Below are positions 1 to 9,349 of a stretch of DNA of 64,000 nt, in pieces. Within the stretch, counting starts at the first letter, position 1, and every line of letters begins with the position of its first letter. Source of the DNA: Trichomonas vaginalis G3 (lineage: Eukaryota > Parabasalia > Trichomonadida > Trichomonadidae). The DNA is taken from positions 4,898,001 through 4,962,000 of the forward strand of contig NC_067205.1 of NCBI RefSeq assembly GCF_026262505.1, written 5' to 3'. The notes beneath the pieces were generated by a model, which was not told where the DNA came from, did not search any database, and was given only the letters and a program-made list of their open reading frames with translations. The translations under genes were made by a program, and so were the position numbers.

Positions 1-164
1 ATGGAACAAATGGCCAAAGATATTTCATTTATTGATAACCAATCCTTTTTTTTGAAAGAAACAATTTATTGATTCCATTATTTAAAATCTTTTGGTATGA
101 ATTTCAATTGTAAAAAAAACTCTTTTTGAATTAAATATATACTATAAAAGAGTTTACTATCAAA

Positions 165-1243
165 TCAGAAATAATTTGATGATGAACTTACAATTTCAGG
201 CATAGCGATTGCCTTGCCTTCATAAATCTCATTCATTCCTTTGATGAGAATTTCATTTTGTTTCTGTCTTATCTGAAAGATAAAGAGCTGCAAGAAGATT
301 GTTCCAATCCATGCAAACAGCCGAACTAATTTTGCACAGACTGTTCTGAAGGAGCCAGTCCATAATTTCGTTTTGACGATATTCAATTGCCGCTTCAAAG
401 CCATCGCAAACTGATCTAGCGCATATTCTTACAATCTCATAATTGCCGCCTGCAATTGCAGAGTGCATTATTCTGTCAGTCACTGGAATATCTGATTGAT
501 AGAACAATTTGAAGCAATTGATTGATCCAAATATTGCTGCGAGTGACATGTATGTATTAACTCTTGGCAATCTAAACGGTTCAAGTGGAGAGGCTTCGAT
601 AAAATTGTTAATATTGAATCTTGAATCAACTTCAAAATCGAGTAAGGCGTCAAGATCATCTTTCTTGATAGCGGCAACAATGGAATTTGGTAACATCCTA
701 GTGTTCTATACTCTTTAAATAGAGCCCAGTCATTTGCTTGATAATCACTAAGATGTTTAATTACTTTTTTGACCCATTGCTTTGGAATCATTATTGAGGT
801 ATCTATAAGACCAAACTCTGGGCGAAGTACATTGCAAAATCTGATCTCTTCTGCTCGAGAATGAGGTTCATTATGTCATTTTGACTATAAATTTGGTCAT
901 TATAAAGACAAAGTAAAAGATAGTATGATGACTCTCGGAAAATACGCCTTAAGAGTAATGGACGAAGCTGTTCTTTGTAATAACTTTCCGAGAAAAGATT
1001 CTGGCAGATTCTTGAAATCAAATGGAATCTATTCTGTCTGATTTGAGATAGTATAACTAATTCTTCGGCAAGCTTTTCCACAATTATTTTTGTTTTATAC
1101 TGTTCAGATTCTAATATTATTCTACAAAACTTGTCAACACATTCATTTTTAACAAGTTTGATGAGTGAATTCTGTATGAATATTGTGGGTTGTAATGAAT
1201 CTGGAATTGGTATCTCTTCTAAACAAGAAATATCCTGAAACAT
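165..1243 (-). pseudogene. DUF3447/ankyrin-like protein, frameshifted copy
   Basis: This is the counterpart of the intact gene at 8002-9081. The ATG is at 1241-1243 and the shared stop at 165-167, but at least three single-base indels split the frame: a missing G near 822, a missing C near 692 and an extra T near 262. Three overlapping open pieces result. The protein family (a helical N-terminal region followed by degenerate ankyrin-like repeats, DUF3447) is greatly expanded in trichomonads and its function is unknown. Because all three lesions are in short homopolymers, either real decay of a duplicate or consensus error could explain them. Confidence 0.8.
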
Positions 1244-1276
1244 GATACTATTGTTACAATATCGTTTGGTATTCAA

Positions 1277-1923
1277 AATTTACACTGAAATAATCGTTCA
1301 TTTCTCAAATTTGAAAGAATTGAGATTTAGCATCGTTTTATCGCAAATCAAGAATCATAATTAGGGAACACATTTGTTTAATATTTAGATTATTTTAAAT
1401 TTGAATAGGTTTTGGAGAAATCATAATTTGATCTGAACGAATTAATAATTTGTTCAATAAGCATAATATTTTAATTAAAGTTTATTCAGAAAAAATATTG
1501 TTTTAATTCAAATTATGAAATCGAGATTTCATTCGTAGCAATTTAATTCAATAAACATATATATCTAAATTATCATGATTTTAGAGCTCCTGGTCAATTC
1601 AATTGAATTTGAATTAATCTGAATTGAATTTATAGAAACATCCATTGTTTAATAGAGGAACATTAAAAGTATTTAGAGCGAAAGCTTACAATTAATAATA
1701 GTAAATAGCATTTTGGACAAAATGAAAAATTTCAAAAAAATTGAATATCGAGATTATGTTATGATAAATTATGGGATTGTGAAAAAACAGCAAATATAGT
1801 TTAAAAAACACAAAAAACTGCTCTGCATATCATATGCCGAATTTTCAAGTCATTTTATTCAGACAATAAAATAAAAGTACATTTTAATAAATACAAGTTT
1901 AGTAAAAGAATTATTTCAAGTAA
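1277..1923. other. AT-rich intergenic region, no gene seen
   Basis: This lies between the broken DUF3447 gene and the tRNA. It contains many short A/T runs and no open frame with family resemblance. It is mirrored at 7320-8001 in the other arm. The DUF3447 promoter should lie at its left end. Confidence 0.6.
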
Positions 1924-2003
1924 GCTTGTTTGGCCGAGCGGTCTAAGGCGCTAGTTTTAGGCACTAGTCCGAAAGGGCGTGGGTTCGAACCCCACAGCAA
2001 GCA
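1924..2003 (+). tRNA. tRNA-Leu (anticodon UAG)
   Basis: The cloverleaf folds by eye. The acceptor stem GCTTGTT pairs with AGCAAGC (one G-U pair), with discriminator A at 2003. The D arm contains TGGCCGAGCGG, an exact A-box type motif. The anticodon stem is CTAGT/ACTAG with loop TTTAGGC, giving anticodon TAG. A short class II variable arm has a CC/GG stem, and the T arm GTGGG-TTCGAAC-CCCAC holds the B box. The long variable arm fits tRNA-Leu. CCA is not encoded, as expected in a eukaryote. An identical copy lies on the opposite strand at 7240-7319. Confidence 0.96.
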
Positions 2004-2316
2004 TTCCTTTTTATCTTTTTGAATGAAAAATATCAGAATAACATGTAAATAGCCATTTCCACAACACAGCTAATCTCAGCAGAGTTAATAATTCTAATCT
2101 TTTATTCGCTCCAACCTTATTTATATGTTCAAGTTTAATATTAAAAAAAGTAATACAAATTCAATATGAATGTGGATGTCAATCCTTCTAATATTGATAT
2201 CAAAAATGGAATTCTAGGTCTGCTAAGATAAGGAATGTTTATATTAAACAAGTATATTGAAAAAAAGCAAAAACAAATGGATTTTTGCATATTGATTGGG
2301 GTACAGTGTACAAAAA
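2004..2316. other. Intergenic sequence, no gene seen
   Basis: AT-rich stretch between the tRNA and the discoidin-like remnant. A T-rich run just after the tRNA (about 2005-2020) could serve as the Pol III terminator. Nothing else is recognisable. Confidence 0.5.
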
Positions 2317-2850
2317 TTAGTAATAACATAAAAGTCCAACCAATGAAATATAGTGCCCATGCTCTCTATGATTATCTACTAGAGAAGTCTCTGTTAAACG
2401 AAAATATCTGAAGAATACAGTCGTTTCGAAACAATATTCGGCATAAATGCTAGTGTCATTTATTCTCCTTGACTGTGTTTCTTGGAAAAGTGTATAAAAA
2501 GTCATATTATCAATCGAAAATCCTAACTCATAAGAAGGAGGGTGTTTAGACCATGGGTATCCAGAAGTGCTAGTACCTCGGATTTTCATTCCTTTAATAA
2601 AATATTTATTTTTTAAATCAATAAATAAATAGTTGTTAGGTACAGTGTACATATACCACACATTACTATCATCGTATTCGCATAGCAATGGTAAACCTGT
2701 TTGATACCGATTTGTATTATCCATGAAGGAATAAAAGATTGATATTGATAAATACCAACGATATCTTTTTTAACTAAATCTCTGCCATGAATCGACCTAA
2801 GATGCTTGAATAGAGATTCAGAGCCGATTTGCTATTTATTCAAATTCAAA
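2317..2850 (-). pseudogene. Discoidin (F5/8 type C)-like domain remnant
   Basis: The open part at 2317-2724 reads as the core of an F5/8 type C-like domain: a strand-rich segment with KYFIKGMKIRG, a PWSKHPPSYELGFSID stretch and FFRYFRLTET near the end. The same frame, shifted by one base at about 2724, continues upstream to about 2850 as further domain sequence without an ATG. The last residues are also out of frame near 2340 compared with the right-arm copy. This fits a 5'-truncated fragment of the discoidin-domain proteins common in trichomonads. The domain assignment is by pattern, not by search. Confidence 0.55.
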
Positions 2851-2886
2851 TAAAATGTTAATTTTAAGGGGAAAAAAATTATAAAT

Positions 2887-3906
2887 TTAGTGGTATAAAT
2901 TTATAATTTCCCCTAATGTATGCAAAGCGATTTCCTTTTCATTGAAGAGATCCTTCTCTGTAAATTCGAGCTTCTCTCTGAGCCAGTCATTGACTTTGTA
3001 AGTTTCAACGACGTGGACATTTCCATCTTTATCAACTGTGCATGGGAGAGAGAAAACAACACCTGGCTTCAAACCATATTTGTTGTTTTCTGGGACTGGG
3101 ATTCCCATGCTCAATACCTCTCCTGGTTTGGTTCCGAAAAGCCAAGCTTTCATATGCTGAATTGAAGCTTTTGTAGGAGATGCAGCACTACTGAAGCCTC
3201 TGTACTCAACAATATCCCAACCTCTGTGAGAAATGAACTTAAAGAATGTCTCTTCTCTATATTTTTCATCTAAAACATCTGTTACTTTTTGGATTTTTCC
3301 GTCTTTTTCGAAAGTTGCTTGTGTGAGATCAGCAACCATGGATTCACCATGATTACCCCATACAACAATGTCATGGAGATCTGTAACCTTGACACCAAGC
3401 TTTTCCGCGATTGCATGATAAGCTCTGTTTTGATCAAGAAGGGAAAGAGAGCTGAAGTTCTCTGGTTTCAAGTTCTTGGCATGTAAGAGTGCAATTTCTG
3501 CATTAGTGTTATCAGGGTTACCGATAACTAAAACTTTAACGGTAGGCTTTGCGTATTGCGAAAGCCATTCGCCAGTATTTTTGAAAATAATGGAGTTTGA
3601 ACCAATTAAGTCGCTTCTGATTTGACCAGATTTCATAGGAACAGATGCAACGAGAAAAGCACAATCAATATCCTTGAAAGCCTGTTCGGGCTCAGTTGTA
3701 GCAACATAACCGGCTAAATGCGGGAATGCACAATCTTGTAATTCCATTGTAAGAGCTGTTAATCGATTTTGAGCAACAGGAATATCAAACAAATGCAAAA
3801 TTACTGGTCTTTCACCATATAATTCACCACTTGCAATCCAATGAGAGAGGACATATCCTATCTGTCCTGCAGCACCTGTAATAAGTACACGAGCTGGTTC
3901 TACCAT
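2887..3906 (-). CDS. Trichomonad cytosolic malate/lactate dehydrogenase family protein
   Basis: NAD-dependent 2-hydroxyacid dehydrogenase interconverting oxaloacetate/malate or pyruvate/lactate. The ATG at 3904-3906 is chosen over one 10 codons upstream because the family starts at MVEPARVLITGAAGQIG. Numbering from it gives the dinucleotide loop GAAGQIG (11-17), Arg97, Asp158, Arg161 and catalytic His186 in the usual spacing. Residue 91 is Met. In the family Arg91 marks malate dehydrogenase, and Leu91 marks the Trichomonas lactate dehydrogenase that evolved from it. The length of 339 residues is normal. The 3' third is duplicated at 6006-6356. No frameshift is seen. The family call is firm; the substrate is uncertain because of Met91. 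Confidence 0.95.
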   Translation of the reverse strand: MVEPARVLITGAAGQIGYVLSHWIASGELYGERPVILHLFDIPVAQNRLTALTMELQDCAFPHLAGYVATTEPEQAFKDIDCAFLVASVPMKSGQIRSDLIGSNSIIFKNTGEWLSQYAKPTVKVLVIGNPDNTNAEIALLHAKNLKPENFSSLSLLDQNRAYHAIAEKLGVKVTDLHDIVVWGNHGESMVADLTQATFEKDGKIQKVTDVLDEKYREETFFKFISHRGWDIVEYRGFSSAASPTKASIQHMKAWLFGTKPGEVLSMGIPVPENNKYGLKPGVVFSLPCTVDKDGNVHVVETYKVNDWLREKLEFTEKDLFNEKEIALHTLGEIINLYH

Positions 3907-3936
3907 ATAAAAATGCTTAAAAATTTTAAAGGCCAA

Positions 3937-4552
3937 TTATAAATTGAAAATTGAGAAGTACCTTTTTCCTTTCAAAAAATATATTTCATCGACTTGTAAT
4001 ATTTTGTATTTTAGCTTAACATCAAAAGTACAGCAAATAAATAGTTTAGTTTTTGAGATATTCATTTTATTATACGTATTATTCAGAAAATTAAAAGAAT
4101 TTGTGAGGGGAAACGGAGGAGATAATAAATATGTAAAGATGGATGAATAGACAATTTGAAAAAAAAAGCAATAATTTTGAGTTGTGTTTATCTCTTTATG
4201 TGATGCATATCTTCACGATCTGACAGCAGAAATCGAATCAGCGGAGCCAGAAGAATCAGATTACGTGTGGAAAATAGGTTTTGAACGCTTAGATAGGGCT
4301 AAAATGAGACTTTATGAGATGTGTTGTATAATTATAGTTTTTGCGATAATGTGTCATGAGATCAGAATATGAAGAGAGTAAATATGTATTATTGTCACAG
4401 GTTTATATGTGGGGATAGCTCGATAGAGTCTCTAAAAGAGATTAGTACGTGAGTAAGGCGATTTAATAAACAAAAGAAAGAAATAATTAAATTTTTTTTT
4501 AACTTCGAAAAGATTGTATGAAAGTGTCTTTGATTGTAAGATACATTTAGAT
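3937..4552. other. Intergenic region upstream of the dehydrogenase
   Basis: Short open frames here (about 62-68 codons) show no family resemblance. The region should hold the dehydrogenase promoter at its left end. A fragment at 4184-4372 is relatively GC-rich and might be a gene scrap, but I cannot identify it. Confidence 0.4.
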
Positions 4553-4837
4553 CGACAAGAGTGCATTGTGCACTCTTGTCGGTCAAACTTCCGCATTCAA
4601 GTTATGAATGCGGAAGATTGTCTCATTCTGGGAGACATGCAGTGACAATGTCTCCCGGAATGAGACACTGCGACCGACAAGAGTGCATAATACACTCTTG
4701 TCGGTCAAACTTCCGCATTCAAGTTATGAATGCGGAAGATTGTCTCATTCTGGGAGACATGCAGTGACAATGTCTCCCGGAATGAGACATGCAGACCGAC
4801 AAGAGTGCATAATACACTCTTGTCGGTCAAACTTCCT
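4553..4837. repeat. Tandem array of palindromes (two 122-bp units plus a partial)
   Basis: Each unit holds three successive long hairpins. The first is a near-perfect palindrome with arms CGACAAGAGTGCA/TGCACTCTTGTCG. The second has arms CTTCCGCATTCA/TGAATGCGGAAG. The third has arms TGTCTCATTC.GGGAGACA/TGTCTCCCGGAATGAGACA. The marker CTTCCGC recurs at 4588 and 4710, giving a 122-bp period. Open frames across it are artefacts of the repeat. Its build resembles the arrays at 52.15-52.87 kb and 29.88-30.48 kb. Confidence 0.9.
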
Positions 4838-6005
4838 AATACAAAATTTGATTCCCTTATTATCTTCTTAACAAAACTTAAGATTTAATAAAATACATCA
4901 TGAAAACATTCATTTACTACATTCACACTGTTATTCCTTTCTATAAATTAACTCATTTAATAGAATCTTGTTTTTATATCTTATTATTTTCTCATAATAC
5001 TTATATTCCTCTATTTCCTCTTCCACATAAAATTTAATTTTGTAATGCTATCATATACACTTAATGTTTTAATTTTCAGATTTAAATTTAATCTTTATTT
5101 TCATCATCATTTATAATCTTGTTCCTATATAAAGTTATAATAAATTATCGTCAGATTCTAATATTTATGATTCTTACTACTCAATTCAATATAATTATGT
5201 TAGTCACTCATATTCAGGAGAATAATTTAAAAATCTATAGCTCATATTTTGATAGTTATATATTTAGATGATATATATTGCAATTCCGGTTTCAACACGA
5301 TCAAATGCCAAACCAAGACAAAATATATATGAATTTTCAAAATATCGATTTACATTAGAATCTATATCTAATTTTATCAATACACAAGTAGGGAATGTTC
5401 AATACATCTTTGAGCAACGTGAATAGCACAATTTTATAGGATTATTTGTTGATTATATAAAATATAAGCCAAATCGAATCTGCTGTATAGTACTTTAGTT
5501 TATCATTGAATGTTAAATGTGTTTCAGATAAATATTTGAGTCAGATATCGCATTTTCTAATTTCAAAATTTATCTCATGAAGTTAGAATTTATTTGATCT
5601 AACATCATGTTAGTCAAACTAGAGTTCAATGGCGATTCTAAAATGGAACAAATGCTTGTTTTATCAAAATGTTAAAATATTAATCTAAAAAACTTAATAT
5701 CTAACCAAACCATTCTAGAATTATTATATACAGGTATAGGCAATCTAAATGCACACGGAATTCGGAAAATTAAAAAGAATATTTATGAGATTATTAAATC
5801 TTATGTAATTCAATGAAAAGTAGATAATATGAATATCTATAGGCTATATATCAACATATGAATTTTTGGTTTGACCAATACTATACTAATGTGATCAAAT
5901 TAATCTGATTTCTTAGATTTTCATTTGAAGCATTTGCAGTAGTAGGGGTACCTTTATATATTAACATATTAAAAAATTGCGCTCCGATTCGCAGTTTCTT
6001 GCAAA
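4838..6005. other. Gene-free AT-rich spacer between the inverted arms
   Basis: No open frame above noise and no recognisable RNA or repeat. It forms the inner right part of the unique spacer between the inverted arms. Confidence 0.6.
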
Positions 6006-6356
6006 TTCATTTCTCACAGAGGTTGGGATATTGTTGAGTACAGAGGCTTCAGTAGTGCTGCATCTCCTACAAAAGCTTCAATTCAGCATATGAAAGCTTG
6101 GCTTTTCGGAACCAAACCAGGAGAGGTATTGAGCATGGGAATCCCAGTCCCAGAAAACAACAAATATGGTTTGAAGCCAGGTGTTGTTTTCTCTCTCCCA
6201 TGCACAGTTGATAAAGATGGAAATGTCCACGTCGTTGAAACTTACAAAGTCAATGACTGGCTCAGAGAGAAGCTCGAATTTACAGAGAAGGATCTCTTCA
6301 ATGAAAAGGAAATCGCTTTGCATACATTAGGGGAAATTATAAATTTATACCACTAA
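6006..6356 (+). pseudogene. 3' fragment of the dehydrogenase gene
   Basis: This copies the last ~115 codons of the gene at 2887-3906 and has the same stop. It starts abruptly at the arm boundary in the codons for residues ~225-230, so the nucleotide-binding half and His186 are absent. No functional enzyme can be made from it. It marks the inner breakpoint of the inverted duplication. Confidence 0.93.
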
Positions 6357-6392
6357 ATTTATAATTTTTTTCCCCTTAAAATTAACATTTTA

Positions 6393-7000
6393 TTTGAATT
6401 TGAATAAATAGCAAATCGGCTCTGAATCTCTATTCAAGCATCTTAGGTCGATTCATGGCAGAGATTTAGTTAAAAAAGATATCGTTGGTATTTATCAATA
6501 TCAATCTTTTATTCCTTCATGGGATAATACAAATCGGTATCAAACAGGTTTACCATTGCTATGCGAATACGATGATAGTAATGTGTGGTATATGTACACT
6601 GTACCTAACAACTATTTATTTATTGATTTAAAAAATAAATATTTTATTAAAGGAATGAAAATCCGAGGTACTAGCACTTCTGGATACCCATGGTCTAAAC
6701 ACCCTCCTTCTTATGAGTTAGGATTTTCGATTGATAATATGACTTTTTATACACTTTTCCAAGAAACACAGTCAAGGAGAATAAATGACACTAGCATTTA
6801 TGCCGAATATTGTTTCGAAACGACTGTATTCTTCAGATATTTTCGTTTAACAGAGACTTCTCTAGTAGATAATCATAGAGAGCATGGACACTATATTTCA
6901 TGGTTGGACTTTTATGTTATTACTAATTTTTGTACACTGTACCCCAATCAATATGCAAAAATCCATTTGTTTTTGCTTTTTTTCAATATACTTGTTTAAT
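6393..7000 (+). pseudogene. Discoidin (F5/8 type C)-like remnant, right-arm copy
   Basis: Same fragment as 2317-2850. Here the frame is open from about 6406 (just after a TAG) through the domain to 7000 without an ATG, because the extra G at about 6523 keeps the two halves in phase. The first available start codon would be internal. A one-base difference near 6900 gives it a different tail from the left copy. It is probably a truncated, non-expressed fragment of a trichomonad discoidin-domain protein. Confidence 0.5.
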
Positions 7001-7239
7001 ATAAACATTCCTTATCTTAGCAGACCTAGAATTCCATTTTTGATATCAATATTAGAAGGATTGACATCCACATTCATATTGAATTTGTATTACTTTATTT
7101 AATATTAAACTTGAACATATAAATAAGGTTGGAGCGAATAAAAGATTAGAATTATTAACTCTGCTGAGATTAGCTGTGTTGTGGAAATGGCTATTTACAT
7201 GTTATTCTGATATTTTTCATTCAAAAAGATAAAAAGGAA

Positions 7240-7319
7240 TGCTTGCTGTGGGGTTCGAACCCACGCCCTTTCGGACTAGTGCCTAAAACTAGCGCCTTAG
7301 ACCGCTCGGCCAAACAAGC
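7240..7319 (-). tRNA. tRNA-Leu (anticodon UAG), second copy
   Basis: Exact reverse-complement copy of the tRNA at 1924-2003, with the same cloverleaf, TAG anticodon and short variable arm. It lies in the right arm of the inverted duplication. Confidence 0.96.
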
Positions 7320-8001
7320 TTACTTGAAATAATTCTTTTACTAAACTTGTATTTATTAAAATGTACTTTTATTTTATTGTCTGAATAAAATGACTTGAAA
7401 ATTCGGCATATGATATGCAGAGCAGTGTTTTTTGTGTTTTTAAACTATATTTGCTGTTTTTTCACAATCCCATAATTATCATAACATAATCTCGATATTC
7501 AATTTTTTTGAAATTTTTCATTTTGTCCAAAATGCTATTTACTATTATTAATTGTAAGCTTTCGCTCTAAATACTTTTAATGTTCCTCTATTAAACAATG
7601 GATGTTTCTATAAATTCAATTCAGATTAATTCAAATTCAATTGAATTGACCAGGAGCTCTAAAATCATGATAATTTAGATATATATGTTTATTGAATTAA
7701 ATTGCTACGAATGAAATCTCGATTTCATAATTTGAATTAAAACAATATTTTTTTCTGAATAAACTTTAATCTAAAATATTATGCTTATTGAACAAATTAT
7801 TAATTCGTTCAGATCAAATTATGATTTCTCCAAAACCTATTCAAATTTAAAATAATCTAAATATTAACCAAATGTGTTCCCTAATTATGATTCTTGATTT
7901 GCGATAAAACGATGCTAAATCTCAATTCTTTCAAATTTGAGAAATGAACGATTATTTCAGTGTAAATTTTGAATACCAAACGATATTGTAACAATAGTAT
8001 C
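7320..8001. other. AT-rich intergenic region, no gene seen
   Basis: Mirror of 1243-1923. Only short A/T runs are visible. The 5' flank of the intact DUF3447 gene is at its right end. Confidence 0.55.
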
Positions 8002-9081
8002 ATGTTTCAGGATATTTCTTGTTTAGAAGAGATACCAATTCCAGATTCATTACAACCCACAATATTCATACAGAATTCACTCATCAAACTTGTTAAAAAT
8101 GAATGTGTTGACAAGTTTTGTAGAATAATATTAGAATCTGAACAGTATAAAACAAAAATAATTGTGGAAAAGCTTGCCGAAGAATTAGTTATACTATCTC
8201 AAATCAGACAGAATAGATTCCATTTGATTTCAAGAATCTGCCAGAATCTTTTCTCGGAAAGTTATTACAAAGAACAGCTTCGTCCATTACTCTTAAGGCG
8301 TATTTTCCGAGAGTCATCATACTATCTTTTACTTTGTCTTTATAATGACCAAATTTATAGTCAAAATGACATAATGAACCTCATTCTCGAGCAGAAGAGA
8401 TCAGATTTTGCAATGTACTTCGCCCCAGAGTTTGGTCTTATAGATACCTCAATAATGATTCCAAAGCAATGGGTCAAAAAAGTAATTAAACATCTTAGTG
8501 ATTATCAAGCAAATGACTGGGCTCTATTTAAAGAGTATAGAACACTAGGATGGTTACCAAATTCCATTGTTGCCGCTATCAAGAAAGATGATCTTGACGC
8601 CTTACTCGATTTTGAAGTTGATTCAAGATTCAATATTAACAATTTTATCGAAGCCTCTCCACTTGAACCGTTTAGATTGCCAAGAGTTAATACATACATG
8701 TCACTCGCAGCAATATTTGGATCAATCAATTGCTTCAAATTGTTCTATCAATCAGATATTCCAGTGACTGACAGAATAATGCACTCTGCAATTGCAGGCG
8801 GCAATTATGAGATTGTAAGAATATGCGCTAGATCAGTTTGCGATGGCTTTGAAGCGGCAATTGAATATCGTCAAAACGAAATTATGGACTGGCTCCTTCA
8901 GAACAGTCTGTGCAAAATTAGTTCGGCTGTTTGCATGGATTGGAACAATCTTCTTGCAGCTCTTTATCTTTCAGATAAGACAGAAACAAATGAAATTCTC
9001 ATCAAAGGAATGAATGAGATTTATGAAGGCAAGGCAATCGCTATGCCTGAAATTGTAAGTTCATCATCAAATTATTTCTGA
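8002..9081 (+). CDS. DUF3447/ankyrin-like protein
   Basis: Intact 359-residue protein. The ATG at 8002 (MFQDISCLEE) is chosen because the longer open frame begins with a non-ATG codon. The N-terminal ~180 residues are helical. The C-terminal half has degenerate ankyrin-like repeats, for example SLAAIFGSINCFKLFY, HSAIAGGNYEIVRICA and AAIEYRQNEIMDWLL. This is the layout of the trichomonad DUF3447 family, a large protein-interaction family of unknown role. No signal peptide or membrane segment is seen. The frameshifted twin is at 165-1243. Confidence 0.85.
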   Translation: MFQDISCLEEIPIPDSLQPTIFIQNSLIKLVKNECVDKFCRIILESEQYKTKIIVEKLAEELVILSQIRQNRFHLISRICQNLFSESYYKEQLRPLLLRRIFRESSYYLLLCLYNDQIYSQNDIMNLILEQKRSDFAMYFAPEFGLIDTSIMIPKQWVKKVIKHLSDYQANDWALFKEYRTLGWLPNSIVAAIKKDDLDALLDFEVDSRFNINNFIEASPLEPFRLPRVNTYMSLAAIFGSINCFKLFYQSDIPVTDRIMHSAIAGGNYEIVRICARSVCDGFEAAIEYRQNEIMDWLLQNSLCKISSAVCMDWNNLLAALYLSDKTETNEILIKGMNEIYEGKAIAMPEIVSSSSNYF

Positions 9082-9349
9082 TTTGATAGTAAACTCTTTT
9101 ATAGTATATATTTTAATTCAAAAAGAGTTTTTTTTACAATTGAAATTCATACCCAAAAGATTTTAAATAATGGAATCAATAAATTGTTTCTTTCAAAAAA
9201 AAGGATTGGTTATCAATAAATGAAATATCTTTGGCCATTTGTTCCATTATACAATTAATTCATTGCAAGACGGATTATAAAAAAAAAGGAAGTTTCTTTT
9301 ACAAAAAATTTATTCCGATAGAAAGATAGAATTACAAACAATATAAATC

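Larger units (their letters stand above)
1..3237. repeat. Left arm of a large inverted duplication
   Basis: This arm is the near-identical reverse complement of 6006-9247. Similarity starts inside the dehydrogenase gene at about 3237 and runs to the left window edge, so the true arm may be longer. It carries a broken DUF3447 gene, a tRNA-Leu, a discoidin-like remnant and the 3' part of the dehydrogenase gene. Differences between the arms are mostly single-base indels in short homopolymers, for example near 262, 692 and 822. Confidence 0.93.
6006..9247. repeat. Right arm of the large inverted duplication
   Basis: Reverse complement of 1-3237. The inner junction follows a shared TTCATTTCTCAC at 6006; the outer part still matches window position 1 at about 9247. 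This arm carries the intact DUF3447 gene. Confidence 0.93.

Noticed and set aside
2920-3486. Plus-strand frames of 65-81 codons opposite the dehydrogenase
   Set aside because: Antisense shadows of a clearly coding minus strand; the same frame reappears in the duplicated arm for the same reason.
4553-4837. CRISPR-like array
   Set aside because: Units are contiguous palindromes with no variable spacers, and the host is a eukaryote.
4561-4871. Two overlapping open frames of 68-87 codons across the 122-bp repeat
   Set aside because: They exist only because the palindromic repeat lacks stops; the peptides just repeat the hairpin sequence.
1-9247. Pure fold-back read artefact as cause of the inverted duplication
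   Set aside because: A fold-back would have a short loop; here a 2.8-kb unique spacer separates the arms. Misassembly is still not excluded.
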